DNA of 64,000 bases, from assembly GCA_944324485.1 (NCBI GenBank), contig CALUWM010000001.1:59177-123176 (forward strand), given 5' to 3'. The position numbers and the translations under genes were made by a program. Source of the DNA: Candidatus Gastranaerophilales bacterium (GTDB taxonomy: Bacteria; Cyanobacteriota; Vampirovibrionia; Gastranaerophilales; Gastranaerophilaceae). Below the pieces are notes generated by a model. The model did not search any database, had not been told where the DNA came from, and saw only the letters and a list, made by a program, of their open reading frames with translations. Below are positions 63,997 through 64,000 of the stretch, in pieces. Each line of letters starts with the position of its first letter. Position 1 is the stretch's first letter.

Positions 63997-64000
63997 TATA

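Overview
The window is strongly AT-rich (roughly 30% GC by eye) and gene-dense. It uses the standard bacterial code and contains no prophage, IS element or CRISPR array that I can recognise. Several features point to the non-photosynthetic sister group of Cyanobacteria, most likely a gut Gastranaerophilales ('Melainabacteria'/Vampirovibrionia). The ATP synthase beta and epsilon genes form their own two-gene operon, as in Cyanobacteria. The SOS operator in front of a lexA-like gene has the cyanobacterial GTAC-N4-GTAC form. The prepilin signal reads FTLAEALVTLVIIG, which I associate with this group. Genes for a flagellar hook fit reports that some members are flagellated. The placement is inference; no rRNA gene is present to confirm it.

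Layout. 1-9.2 kb (minus): the 5' part of dnaE, a chain of overlapping genes (TPR protein, MBL-fold hydrolase, calcineurin-like phosphoesterase, 4-alpha-glucanotransferase), a FliA-like sigma factor, an MFS exporter and a methyltransferase. 9.2-15 kb (plus): a glycosyltransferase, a polytopic membrane protein, a PLP aminotransferase, a 24-residue small ORF and a large lineage-type membrane protein. 15-20 kb: a matrixin-like protease and TolC-like channel on minus, divergent from a MarR/HlyD/EmrB-type efflux operon, with palindromic operators between. 20-32 kb: an orphan DNA methyltransferase, an intracellular 5'-nucleotidase-like protein, uppP, queD, a thioesterase, a lexA-umuC SOS operon, an Orn/Lys/Arg decarboxylase, queE, a DnaJ-like protein split over two frames, and a tandem pair of paralogous membrane proteins of which the second is frameshifted. 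32-38 kb: tRNA-Arg(CCG) and the flagellar operon fliJ-fliK-flgD-flgE. 38-49 kb: atpD-atpC, an MlaE-type permease, a membrane glycosyltransferase-like protein with a Cys cluster, and the peptidoglycan run murF-mraY-murD-ftsW-murG followed by folC. 49-64 kb: a DUF4127 protein, a GT-C-like membrane protein, nadE, an OmpH/Skp-like chaperone, nrdD-nrdG, a prepilin-like protein, then dprA-topA-aroE and a TPR protein. No gene-free stretch exceeds 300 bases.

The most interesting window-wide signal is regulatory. At least twelve genes have a -10 hexamer (TAnnnT-like, often extended as TGn-TAnnnT) ending exactly 6-7 nt before the start codon. There is no Shine-Dalgarno sequence and usually no -35 element, which predicts leaderless mRNAs starting at or next to the start codon. 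Other genes, mainly operon-internal ones, have good AGGAG-type ribosome sites. A second theme is compaction: three convergent pairs interlock their stop codons by exactly 4 nt, one pair overlaps by 104 nt, and two divergent leaderless genes share a 36-bp intergenic region. A third theme is a putative lineage-specific membrane-protein family, seen three times. One copy carries a shift at an A7 tract that is also a -1 slippery heptamer.
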